NCBI GenBank assembly: GCA_035370405.1
Contig: DAOOVT010000011.1
Span: 1 to 27,382 of the forward strand
DNA length: 27,382 nucleotides
Origin: UBA5232 sp035370405
Lineage (GTDB): Bacteria; Patescibacteriota; Dojkabacteria; SC72
Direction: 5' to 3'
The notes beneath the pieces were generated by a model. The model ran no database searches. It saw nothing but the letters and a program-made list of their open reading frames with translations, and was not told where the DNA came from. A program made the position numbers and the translations under genes. Positions 1 through 6,909 of the stretch are shown in pieces (the first letter of the stretch is position 1; every line of letters begins with the position of its first letter).

Positions 1-1475
1 TCAATGACCTAGAAGGAAAGGAATTCAGCTTCTATATAACAGGTGAAAATGAGTTTGCTGATCTATGTAGAGGTCCTCATGTGGAAAATACAAAAGAAAT
101 AGGCGCTATCAAACTTACTAAAACTGCAGGAGCATATTGGAGAGGTGATGAAAAAAACAAAATGCTAACAAGGATATATGGAACTGCTTTCCCAACAGAA
201 AATGAATTAAACACCTTCCTCAAACAACAAGAAGAAGCTGAAAACAGAAATCACAGAAAATTGGGCAAACAACTAAAACTATTTGCAATAATTCCAGAAA
301 TAGGGCAGGGACTCCCAGTATGGTTACCAAGAGGATATGTAATGAGAAGAATTTTAGAAGATTACATGATAGAGCTCGAAAGAAACGCTGGATACGAGCA
401 CATATTAAGTCCACATATAAACAAAGAAACACTTTTCAAAATATCAGGACACTTAGACTTCTACAAAGACTCTATGTATGCCCCAATAGTTGTAGATGAT
501 GAAACTTACTACCTCAAACCAATGAACTGTCCTGCCGCAATGATGGTATACAAGCTTGAGACAAGAAGCTACAAAGACCTACCCCTAAAACTAGGAGAAC
601 TTGGAACAGTATATAGATATGAAAAGAGCGGAGAACTCCATGGACTACAAAGAGTAAGAGGATTTACACAAAATGATGCCCATCTATTCTGTACACCAGA
701 ACAATTAGAAAGTGTAATAGGCGAAACACTCGATCTACTGGATGTATTTTACAAAGATGTTGGATTTAAAAAATATACATTTAGACTATCAATCTCAGAT
801 TGGGAGAAAAAAGCAGATAAATATGCTGGAACAAAAGACAAATGGGAACACACAGAAGGAATACTGAGAAAAGTTCTTACTGACAGAGGAGTAGAATTTG
901 AAGAAATGCCTGGAGATGCAGCCTTCTATGGACCTAAAATTGATATCCAAGCGGTAAATGTATTTGGAAAAGAAGATTCTGTATCAACAATACAATTGGA
1001 TTTCAACCTTCCAGAAAGATTCGATATAACATATATTGATGAAGATGGAAAAGAAAAACAACCATATGTGGTACACAGAGCATTAATAGGTTCATTTGAA
1101 AGATTTATGGCATTCCTAATAGAGCATCATGGAGGGGACTTCCCACTGTGGTTTACTCCAGAACAGGTATATGTAATTCCAATATCAGACAAGCATGCTC
1201 AATATGCTCAAAATGTCTATCAGCAACTAAAAAATGCTCAATTAAGAGTAAAATTAGATGACAGAACTAAGAGTATGCAATCTAGAATACGAGATGCCGA
1301 AAAATTAAAAATTCCATATGTAATAATCGTAGGAGACAAAGAAATAGAGACAGAAACCGTATCTGTAAGAGCCAGAAGAAACAAAGGTAGTGGGTTGATG
1401 AAAGTTCAAGAATTTATTGATAAACTAAAGGAAGAGATAAGAACAAAAGATTCATTCTCTTCGGAAAATATATAA
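1..1475 (+). CDS. thrS: Threonyl-tRNA synthetase, 5' end outside the window
   Basis: Charges tRNA-Thr with threonine in the cytoplasm. The frame is open from the window edge (first full codon at 3), so the N-terminal TGS part is outside. The visible part begins in the editing/second additional domain, with the family signature DLCRGPH at about 63-83. The class II core follows: MNCP and NDAHLFC supply the expected zinc ligands Cys and His, motif 2 surrounds the YRYEKSGEL stretch, and motif 3 is near SFERF after the third zinc ligand in VVHRA. The C-terminal anticodon-binding domain (from about PEQVYVIPIS) is complete and the gene ends in TAA. A GTG at 81 lies inside the conserved signature, so it is an internal Val codon and not the start. 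infC follows after 23 nt, a common thrS-infC-rpmI-rplT order. Confidence 0.97.
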   Translation, partial: NDLEGKEFSFYITGENEFADLCRGPHVENTKEIGAIKLTKTAGAYWRGDEKNKMLTRIYGTAFPTENELNTFLKQQEEAENRNHRKLGKQLKLFAIIPEIGQGLPVWLPRGYVMRRILEDYMIELERNAGYEHILSPHINKETLFKISGHLDFYKDSMYAPIVVDDETYYLKPMNCPAAMMVYKLETRSYKDLPLKLGELGTVYRYEKSGELHGLQRVRGFTQNDAHLFCTPEQLESVIGETLDLLDVFYKDVGFKKYTFRLSISDWEKKADKYAGTKDKWEHTEGILRKVLTDRGVEFEEMPGDAAFYGPKIDIQAVNVFGKEDSVSTIQLDFNLPERFDITYIDEDGKEKQPYVVHRALIGSFERFMAFLIEHHGGDFPLWFTPEQVYVIPISDKHAQYAQNVYQQLKNAQLRVKLDDRTKSMQSRIRDAEKLKIPYVIIVGDKEIETETVSVRARRNKGSGLMKVQEFIDKLKEEIRTKDSFSSENI

Positions 1476-1498
1476 TTTTTTACAATTAAAAAAACTAA

Positions 1499-2044
1499 AT
1501 GGCCTTTGAAAATAACACTGGTTCTGAGAAGAAATCTACTCCAAGAAGAAATGAGTATATCCATGTCTCACAGGTACAATTAATCAATGAGCAGGGAGAG
1601 AATATTGGAGTATTACCCACATACAAGGCACTAGAAATGGCAAAAGAAGCACAATTAGACCTAGTAGAAGTTGGACCAAATGTTAACCCTCCTGTATGTA
1701 GAATAATGGATTTTTCAAAATACATGTACATACAAAGCAAAAAAAGTAGAATGAATAAAAAGGGAAAAGTAAAAGAAACAAAGGAATTTAGATTTACTCC
1801 AGTCATAGATACAGGAGATATAGAACACAGGGTAAAAAGAGCAAAAGAATATTTAGAAAAAGGACACCCAGTAAAAATAGTAATGGTTAGAAAAGGAAGA
1901 CAAAACAAAGAACAAGCAATGCAAGTTTTTAATGAAATATTGACTAATTTCACGGATTATAGTAGTATCGAGGCCGAACCTACCGATGAAGGAAATCGGA
2001 TATTTTTGACATACAAACCGAATGGCAAGACAGAGAACAAATAA
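1499..2044 (+). CDS. infC: Translation initiation factor IF-3
   Basis: Binds the 30S subunit, prevents premature 50S joining and checks start-codon selection. The 181 residues match the usual IF3 length. The N-domain carries INEQGENIGV, then YKALEMAKEAQLDLVEVGPN and NPPVCRIMDFSKY. A lysine-rich linker leads to the C-domain (KEFRFTPVIDTGDIEHRV, GHPVKIVMVRKGRQ). The start is a plain ATG, unlike the AUU used by E. coli infC for autoregulation. There is no Shine-Dalgarno sequence before it. A TATAAT at 1471-1476 might give an extra promoter, but no good -35 is visible. Its last 23 nt overlap rpmI in another frame, so the two genes are probably translationally coupled. Confidence 0.96.
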   Translation: MAFENNTGSEKKSTPRRNEYIHVSQVQLINEQGENIGVLPTYKALEMAKEAQLDLVEVGPNVNPPVCRIMDFSKYMYIQSKKSRMNKKGKVKETKEFRFTPVIDTGDIEHRVKRAKEYLEKGHPVKIVMVRKGRQNKEQAMQVFNEILTNFTDYSSIEAEPTDEGNRIFLTYKPNGKTENK

Positions 2045-2234
2045 AACAGCAAAGAAAAGAGTAGTTTTTTCAAATCCAAGAGGAAACAAAACTCCAGTTG
2101 TTATGTACAAGCAAAGTCATCAGGGACACCTAAGAACTAAGAAATCATCTCGAGCAAAGAGAAGACAATCTTCAAATGCAAAAGTTCATCCTACAACTGC
2201 TAGAAAATTGGTTAAGAAAATTGTTAATATATAG
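2022..2234 (+). CDS. rpmI: 50S ribosomal protein bL35
   Basis: Small basic large-subunit protein of 70 residues. The hallmark block HLRTKKSSRAKRR is at about 46-58, and the N-terminus TNKTAKKRVVF aligns with the family's start, so the ATG inside infC is needed for a full-length protein. The central part (about residues 18-34) is longer and more polar than in model bacteria. It overlaps the 3' end of infC by 23 nt and lies 10 nt upstream of rplT. The order infC-rpmI-rplT is the classical ribosomal operon. Confidence 0.93.
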   Translation: MARQRTNKTAKKRVVFSNPRGNKTPVVMYKQSHQGHLRTKKSSRAKRRQSSNAKVHPTTARKLVKKIVNI

Positions 2235-2244
2235 CTAAGATACT

Positions 2245-2583
2245 ATGAGAGTAAAAAGAGGAACAACAAGAAGAAGAAAACATAATAAAGTTTTGAAATC
2301 AACTAAAGGATACAGAATGAGCAAACATACTCTCTACAGAGTAGCTCATGAGTCGTACATGCATGCAGGAAACTATGCGTACAGGCACAGACAAAGAAGA
2401 GCTGGAGACTTTAGAAAGATTTGGATTGCAAAAATAAATGCTGCATGTAGAAATAATGGCACTACATACAAAGATTTCATAAACAAGCTCAAAGTTAAGA
2501 ATATAGAACTTGATAGAAAAGTACTCGCTGATATAGCACAGAACAATCCTACTGTTTTCTCCTATATCATAAAATCGCTTTAG
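2245..2583 (+). CDS. rplT: 50S ribosomal protein bL20
   Basis: Early-assembly large-subunit protein of 112 residues that binds 23S rRNA. The long basic N-terminal helix (MRVKRGTTRRRKHNKVLK, then GYRMSK) is typical. So are the core features YRHRQRRAGDFRKIWI and INAACRNNGTTYKDFI and the C-terminal LDRKVLADIAQNNP. Last gene of the thrS-infC-rpmI-rplT run. In some bacteria bL20 represses this operon, but I see no convincing operator structure here. No clear intrinsic terminator follows the TAG stop. Confidence 0.96.
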   Translation: MRVKRGTTRRRKHNKVLKSTKGYRMSKHTLYRVAHESYMHAGNYAYRHRQRRAGDFRKIWIAKINAACRNNGTTYKDFINKLKVKNIELDRKVLADIAQNNPTVFSYIIKSL

Positions 2584-2621
2584 TACGATAGTTTCAATAC
2601 ATTCCCATATCCCCATAGTAT

Positions 2622-2630
2622 TGATATAAT
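2622..2630 (+). promoter_or_regulatory. Extended -10 promoter of the 2717 gene
   Basis: TGATATAAT fits the extended -10 consensus TGnTATAAT. The -35 position (about 2602-2607, TTCCCA) is weak. A transcript from about 2637 would have a leader of about 80 nt before the GTG at 2717. That is far longer than the leaders inferred for other genes here. Confidence 0.5.
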
Positions 2631-2640
2631 GTTAACGTAC

Positions 2641-2659
2641 ACTATTGATTACCAATAGT
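2641..2659 (+). promoter_or_regulatory. Hairpin in the leader of the 2717 gene
   Basis: ACTATTG (2641-2647) and CAATAGT (2653-2659) form a perfect 7-bp stem with a 5-nt loop, just downstream of the predicted transcription start. No T-run follows, so it is not a terminator. It could stabilise the 5' end or be a protein-binding site. Also, ATAGTTTCAAT occurs at 2588-2598 and 2677-2687, on either side of it. Confidence 0.4.
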
Positions 2660-2705
2660 CGTATGATCTTTAACATATAGTTTCAATCAAGGCAGGATAC
2701 AAAAA

Positions 2706-2712
2706 AAGGAGG
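2706..2712 (+). promoter_or_regulatory. Strong Shine-Dalgarno sequence deciding the GTG start
   Basis: AAGGAGG ends 4 nt before the GTG at 2717. It is the only near-perfect Shine-Dalgarno sequence I find before a gene in this window. An ATG at 2715 in a different frame is followed at once by TGA and cannot be the start. Confidence 0.6.
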
Positions 2713-2716
2713 AAAT

Positions 2717-3226
2717 GTGAACATACAATTCAGTGAAAAGTCAGAAGAGAAGATCAAAATGATAAAGTATTACTGTAATATTCTTTTTGAATCTGAATAT
2801 TACAAAATGGCCAAAAAAGACAACTTGCATCGGATAGACCATTCATTTGATAATCTAGACATTGATATCGCTATGATTCAGGCATACACTAGATTCCGCC
2901 GTCCACAACCAGCAAATCCACCAAATACACCATTGGCAACTGTATTGGCATTAGCCTATCAATGTAGGCAAGCAGACATTATGCGTGAAATCAATGCCCG
3001 TATTATTGTCTTAGAAAAATATCTCCAATATGACCAAGCTGTCTTTATGCTAGTTAGAATGGACTACATGGATTTTGCGGTAGATCCGGGAGAAATCTTA
3101 GGATATTGTCTGTTTCAATCTCTCACAAGTCTGTCACAATATGATTATGTAAGCATAGGAGAATTAGATCTAGAATCTAAATTTCCACTATCTCATCTGT
3201 TCTCAAAGATAAATGTCCTTGCATAA
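2717..3226 (+). CDS. Unrecognised 169-residue protein with atypical codon use
   Basis: I do not recognise the family. The protein is soluble by eye, with no signal peptide or membrane segment. It has an acidic/basic N-terminal helix (MNIQFSEKSEEKIKMIKYY), a proline-rich stretch RRPQPANPPNTP near residue 80, then hydrophobic helices through about 160. The GTG start is supported by AAGGAGG four nt upstream. Five of eight arginine codons are CGN (CGG, CGC, CGT three times), while neighbouring genes use AGA almost only. It also has its own promoter, a long leader and a hairpin on each side. Together these suggest a gene of different history or expression class. It is unlikely to be spurious: the frame is open for 510 nt with a good ribosome-binding site and stops just before a strong hairpin. 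Confidence 0.7.
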   Translation: MNIQFSEKSEEKIKMIKYYCNILFESEYYKMAKKDNLHRIDHSFDNLDIDIAMIQAYTRFRRPQPANPPNTPLATVLALAYQCRQADIMREINARIIVLEKYLQYDQAVFMLVRMDYMDFAVDPGEILGYCLFQSLTSLSQYDYVSIGELDLESKFPLSHLFSKINVLA

Positions 3227-3253
3227 AATCAACACTAGAAGCTATATGTTAAG

Positions 3254-3318
3254 TAAGTGGATATAACCGATTTTGAATGCTTCAAAGCTTCAGTCTTCTT
3301 TCTGGTTATATCCACTTA
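3254..3318. repeat. 15-bp perfect inverted repeat, possible bidirectional terminator
   Basis: TAAGTGGATATAACC (3254-3268) is perfectly complementary to GGTTATATCCACTTA (3304-3318), with a 35-nt loop. The loop itself can fold (TGAATGCTT against AAGCTTCA, one bulge). The repeat starts 27 nt after the upstream stop and ends just before the pheS promoter at 3348-3353, so it is outside the predicted pheS mRNA. The A/T-rich flanks could support termination. The long loop is unusual for an intrinsic terminator. Confidence 0.75.
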
Positions 3319-3347
3319 AATTATTTCTCATCATGAAATTTTTGTAG

Positions 3348-3353
3348 TATACT
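3348..3353 (+). promoter_or_regulatory. pheS -10 box, predicted leaderless mRNA
   Basis: TATACT ends 7 nt before the pheS ATG at 3361, which places the likely transcription start on or next to the A of the start codon. The -35 region (about 3325-3330) is weak. There is no Shine-Dalgarno sequence. Confidence 0.6.
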
Positions 3354-3360
3354 CATCTAA

Positions 3361-4398
3361 ATGAAGTTCACATACCCAAATCTACAAGATATATACAATA
3401 AAATACTCAACGATTCGGAGTTACCATATAACCAGCTAAAGAACAAATACTTCAGCAAAAAAACTGGCATTATAACCTTAGCACTATCCAAAATATCTGA
3501 GTTACCAAAAGAAGAAAAGATAGAATATGGTAAACAGGTGAATATGCTTAAAATATATGTACAAGAACAGTTGGAAAACAAGCTTAAAGAAAAAAACACA
3601 TATTCTGTAAAACAAAGAATAGATCCTACAGCACCATTTGATGTAAATACTCAACCTCAAAGAAGACCTCACATATTTGAAGAAAAGGGGGCAAAACATC
3701 CACTTACAGCAGAAATTGAGAAACTAGTAAAAATATTCCAAAACATGGGATTTGATGTATTAGAAAGCAGACAAATAGATGATGACTATCACATGTTTGA
3801 ATCTCTGAATTTTCCAAAAGGACATCCTGCAAGAGATATGTACGACACCTTTTGGACAGAAGATGGATATGTTCTTCCAGCTCACACATCAACAATGCAG
3901 AATAGGGCTATGAAAAAATTCGGACCTCCACCAATCTCCGTAATCATGCCTGGCCGATGTTTTAGAAACGAGGCAACCGATGCATCTCATGAACATACCT
4001 TCTACCAAATGGAAGGTATATACATAGATAAAGGGATCTCCGTCGCAGATATGAAGGGAACCATAAAGACATTTCTTGAAACATACTTAGAAACACAACT
4101 AGATGTACGCATACAACCATCCTTTTTCCCATTTACAGAGCCAGATTGTGAGTTTGTCATAAGCTGTCCATTCTGTTCAAAAGCTGGATGCAGTGTTTGT
4201 GCCTACTCTGGGTGGATTGAAATAATGGGATGCGGAATGATACATCCAAATGTTCTAAAAGAGGGAGGAATAGACCCTGAAATATACTCTGGATTTGCAT
4301 GGGGCTTTGGAGTTGATAGGTTAACTATGATTAAATTAGGAATTAATGATGTCAGACTACTTAGAGAGTCCAATCTTAATTTTCTAAGGCAATTTTAA
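3361..4398 (+). CDS. pheS: Phenylalanyl-tRNA synthetase alpha subunit
   Basis: Catalytic subunit of the heterotetrameric enzyme that charges tRNA-Phe. Of 345 residues, about 1-90 form the coiled-coil tRNA-contacting arm. The class II catalytic domain follows. HPLTAEIE begins the core, GHPARDM and LPAHTSTMQ line the substrate pocket, motif 2 is GRCFRNEATDASHEHTFYQ (198-216), and motif 3 is GFAWGFGVDRLTMI (311-324). Cys269, Cys272, Cys277 and Cys280 form a C-x2-C-x4-C-x2-C zinc-ribbon-like insertion before GWIEIMGCGMIHP, as seen in some bacterial PheS proteins. Its -10 box lies 7 nt before the ATG, and pheT starts 4 nt after the stop, so the two form one operon. Confidence 0.97.
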   Translation: MKFTYPNLQDIYNKILNDSELPYNQLKNKYFSKKTGIITLALSKISELPKEEKIEYGKQVNMLKIYVQEQLENKLKEKNTYSVKQRIDPTAPFDVNTQPQRRPHIFEEKGAKHPLTAEIEKLVKIFQNMGFDVLESRQIDDDYHMFESLNFPKGHPARDMYDTFWTEDGYVLPAHTSTMQNRAMKKFGPPPISVIMPGRCFRNEATDASHEHTFYQMEGIYIDKGISVADMKGTIKTFLETYLETQLDVRIQPSFFPFTEPDCEFVISCPFCSKAGCSVCAYSGWIEIMGCGMIHPNVLKEGGIDPEIYSGFAWGFGVDRLTMIKLGINDVRLLRESNLNFLRQF

Positions 4399-4402
4399 CA
4401 CT

Positions 4403-6898
4403 ATGAAAATTACTACAAATCTTCTTAGACAATTTGGGACAATCCCAGCATCAGATAATGAGATTGTAAGATTGATAAAAGAACATATAGCAGAAGTAGA
4501 AGAATATCACGACCTAGCTACTGATTATGAAGGCATAGTAATAGCACAAATAACAGACAAGAAAAGCCACCCAGATTCTGACAAACTTGCAATATACAAA
4601 ATATGTACTGGCACTCAATCAGACATACAAGTTGTAGCAGGAGACAAGACGCTCCAACTAGGAGATAAAATAGCGTACATTCCAGTTGGTTCCACAGTCC
4701 CATACTCCATATACACAGAAGACAAGCCAGTAAAAATAGGAGTGAGAAAACTTGGTGGAATCGAATCAAATGGAATGATGGCTTCCCAAAGAGAACTAAA
4801 CATAGGGAGTGATCATACTCAAGTCTTTAAACTACCAAAAGACGCTCCAATAGGGGAGTCTTTTGCAAAATATTTTGACCTAGAGGATACTACAATAGAG
4901 ATAGAGAACAAAGGTTTAACAAATAGAGGAGATCTATTTGGAGCTATCGGAATATCAAGAGAACTAACAGCTATAACAGGAAATAGATTTATATCTCCTA
5001 AATGGTTTACAGATTACACAAAAGATTTAAGACCAGAAGAAAATTGCCTGAAGGTACAAATTACAAATAACGCAGAGATTTTATGCCCTAGATATACTGC
5101 TATTGCAATGGATAATATTAAAATTACAGAATCACCAATAGAGCTAAAGGCTACACTCATAAAATGTGGAATTAAGCCAACAAATAATATTGTAGACATT
5201 ACAAATTACATATCATTGTTATTTGGTCAACCAATGCATGCCTTTGATTATGACAAGATAGTTTCCAATGATCCAAGCAGTAAAGATTGTGCTAATATTC
5301 AAATTAGACTTGCTCATGATGGTGAGAATATTTTAGGACTTGATAATAAAGTGCATACTCTAAATGCCAATACTGTAGTTATTGCAGATTCTACTAATCC
5401 AATAGCCATAGCAGGCGTAATAGGTGGAAAAGATACAGAAGTTGATTTTAGTACCCATAGGATCATTTTTGAATCAGCAAATTTTGATAAGAATAATATC
5501 AGAAAGACCTCCATGGAATTGGGAATATTTACAGATGCATGTACTAAATACAAGCACTCTTTAGATACAGAAATGACACTACCTGCACTTAAAAAGGCAG
5601 TATCTATGGCAAAGGAACTAGCAGGAGCAAAGATCGCTTCAGAGCTTATGGATATCTATGAGGTTCCCTTTGATACTAATCAAACAATTAAAATAGATAT
5701 GGAAAATCTAAATATTATTGCGGGTATTAACTTCGAAATTGATGATGTGAAAAACATTTTAGAAAACCTTGAGTACAGGGTAACTCAGCAAGATGAATCT
5801 ACCTTAATAGTTTTTGTTCCATCATGGAGAAGGGATGTGGTTATCAAAGAAGATTTGTATGAAGATATTATCAGAGTATATGGGTATAACAAGATTGAGG
5901 CTAAGCTACCAAAGAAACAAATAATGCCACCAAAATCTAACAAGGTGTTTGAATTAAAGAAAGCAGTGAGAGAAATTTTAAGTGATAGAGGAGGGAATGA
6001 AATTACAACATATAGCTTTGTTAGTTTGAAAAATTTTGAGGATTGTAATCTAGACCCAGATAAAGCATTTAGGTTAGTAAATGCTCTCTCCCCAGAGCTA
6101 TTCTTAATGAGAACAACAATATTACAATCTGTTTTGCAAAAATCTAAGGAAAACATACTAAGAGGTTTTGATAAGTTTATTCTTTTTGAGGAAGGAATTT
6201 CTCATTTAAAAGGTTTAATTGATGAAACAAATGTTCCAGAAGAGGAATGGATGCTTTCATTAGTTATTGCTAACAAGGATAAAAGTGACTACCAAGGATC
6301 ACCGTATTACGAAGTTAAAAAATATGTTGATGACCTATTTGCCTATCTCGGTTACAATATTCCTCGATATACCTTAACTGCTGATGCTCTTGAAGAGTCA
6401 ATGCAACCAAGGATAAAGGCTATGATTCAAATGTTTGATCCTAATGCATCTGCCGTCATATCAACGGGTTCTCAATCTTTTGGAGTTATGGGAGAGCTTA
6501 GAGATAGCATTAGAGAGTCATTTAAGCTTCCATTGAATACTTCTGCGTGTGAATTTTCACTCTCTTTTCTAAGTGAGCAGAGTGGTAATGCAAGAGCATA
6601 TAAAGATATTCCTATTTATCCTCCATTCTCAATAGATTTATGCTTCAAAGTAGATAAATCAATATTGTATTCAGATATGTACAATGAAATTGAATTTGTC
6701 ATAAATAAAAGAGGATACTTTGGAAGTGTTGAATGTTTAGATATTTATCAAGAGAAAGAAGAGGAGTCTAAAAAGAAAATTACATTTAGGATAAAAGTGA
6801 GTAGCTATGAAGGCACATTTACTAATAAGCAAATAGAAGCAGTAAAGGAAGGAATTACAAAAAGTTTCTTCAGGAAATTTAATGCACAAATTGTCTAG
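4403..6898 (+). CDS. pheT: Phenylalanyl-tRNA synthetase beta subunit
   Basis: Partner of PheS; it binds tRNA-Phe and edits mischarged tyrosine. The 831 residues are close to the usual length. The order is full-length bacterial: an N-terminal B1 segment, an EMAP-like tRNA-binding domain (about 37-155, with HPDSDKLAIYKI and GIESNGMMAS), the B3/B4 editing domain (about 200-395, with TNRGD just before and QPMHAFDYDKI inside), B5 (about 415-490), a catalytic-like B6/7 region, and a C-terminal FDX-ACB anticodon-binding domain (from about 735, AYKDIPIYPPFSIDL). No Shine-Dalgarno sequence precedes the ATG; translation is probably coupled to pheS. It converges with the penicillin-binding protein gene, with 11 bp between stops and no clear terminator. 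Confidence 0.97.
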   Translation: MKITTNLLRQFGTIPASDNEIVRLIKEHIAEVEEYHDLATDYEGIVIAQITDKKSHPDSDKLAIYKICTGTQSDIQVVAGDKTLQLGDKIAYIPVGSTVPYSIYTEDKPVKIGVRKLGGIESNGMMASQRELNIGSDHTQVFKLPKDAPIGESFAKYFDLEDTTIEIENKGLTNRGDLFGAIGISRELTAITGNRFISPKWFTDYTKDLRPEENCLKVQITNNAEILCPRYTAIAMDNIKITESPIELKATLIKCGIKPTNNIVDITNYISLLFGQPMHAFDYDKIVSNDPSSKDCANIQIRLAHDGENILGLDNKVHTLNANTVVIADSTNPIAIAGVIGGKDTEVDFSTHRIIFESANFDKNNIRKTSMELGIFTDACTKYKHSLDTEMTLPALKKAVSMAKELAGAKIASELMDIYEVPFDTNQTIKIDMENLNIIAGINFEIDDVKNILENLEYRVTQQDESTLIVFVPSWRRDVVIKEDLYEDIIRVYGYNKIEAKLPKKQIMPPKSNKVFELKKAVREILSDRGGNEITTYSFVSLKNFEDCNLDPDKAFRLVNALSPELFLMRTTILQSVLQKSKENILRGFDKFILFEEGISHLKGLIDETNVPEEEWMLSLVIANKDKSDYQGSPYYEVKKYVDDLFAYLGYNIPRYTLTADALEESMQPRIKAMIQMFDPNASAVISTGSQSFGVMGELRDSIRESFKLPLNTSACEFSLSFLSEQSGNARAYKDIPIYPPFSIDLCFKVDKSILYSDMYNEIEFVINKRGYFGSVECLDIYQEKEEESKKKITFRIKVSSYEGTFTNKQIEAVKEGITKSFFRKFNAQIV

Positions 6899-6909
6899 GA
6901 ATATCTCTT

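Noticed and set aside
81..83. GTG as the start of thrS
   Set aside because: The frame continues upstream to the window edge and encodes the conserved DLCRGPH signature across this codon.
2584..2716. CRISPR-like or tandem repeat because ATAGTTTCAAT occurs twice
   Set aside because: Only two copies, 89 nt apart, with no further repeats or spacers.
3227..3360. T-box riboswitch for the phenylalanyl-tRNA synthetase operon
   Set aside because: The region is too short and lacks the T-box sequence. The hairpin lies upstream of the predicted pheS transcription start.
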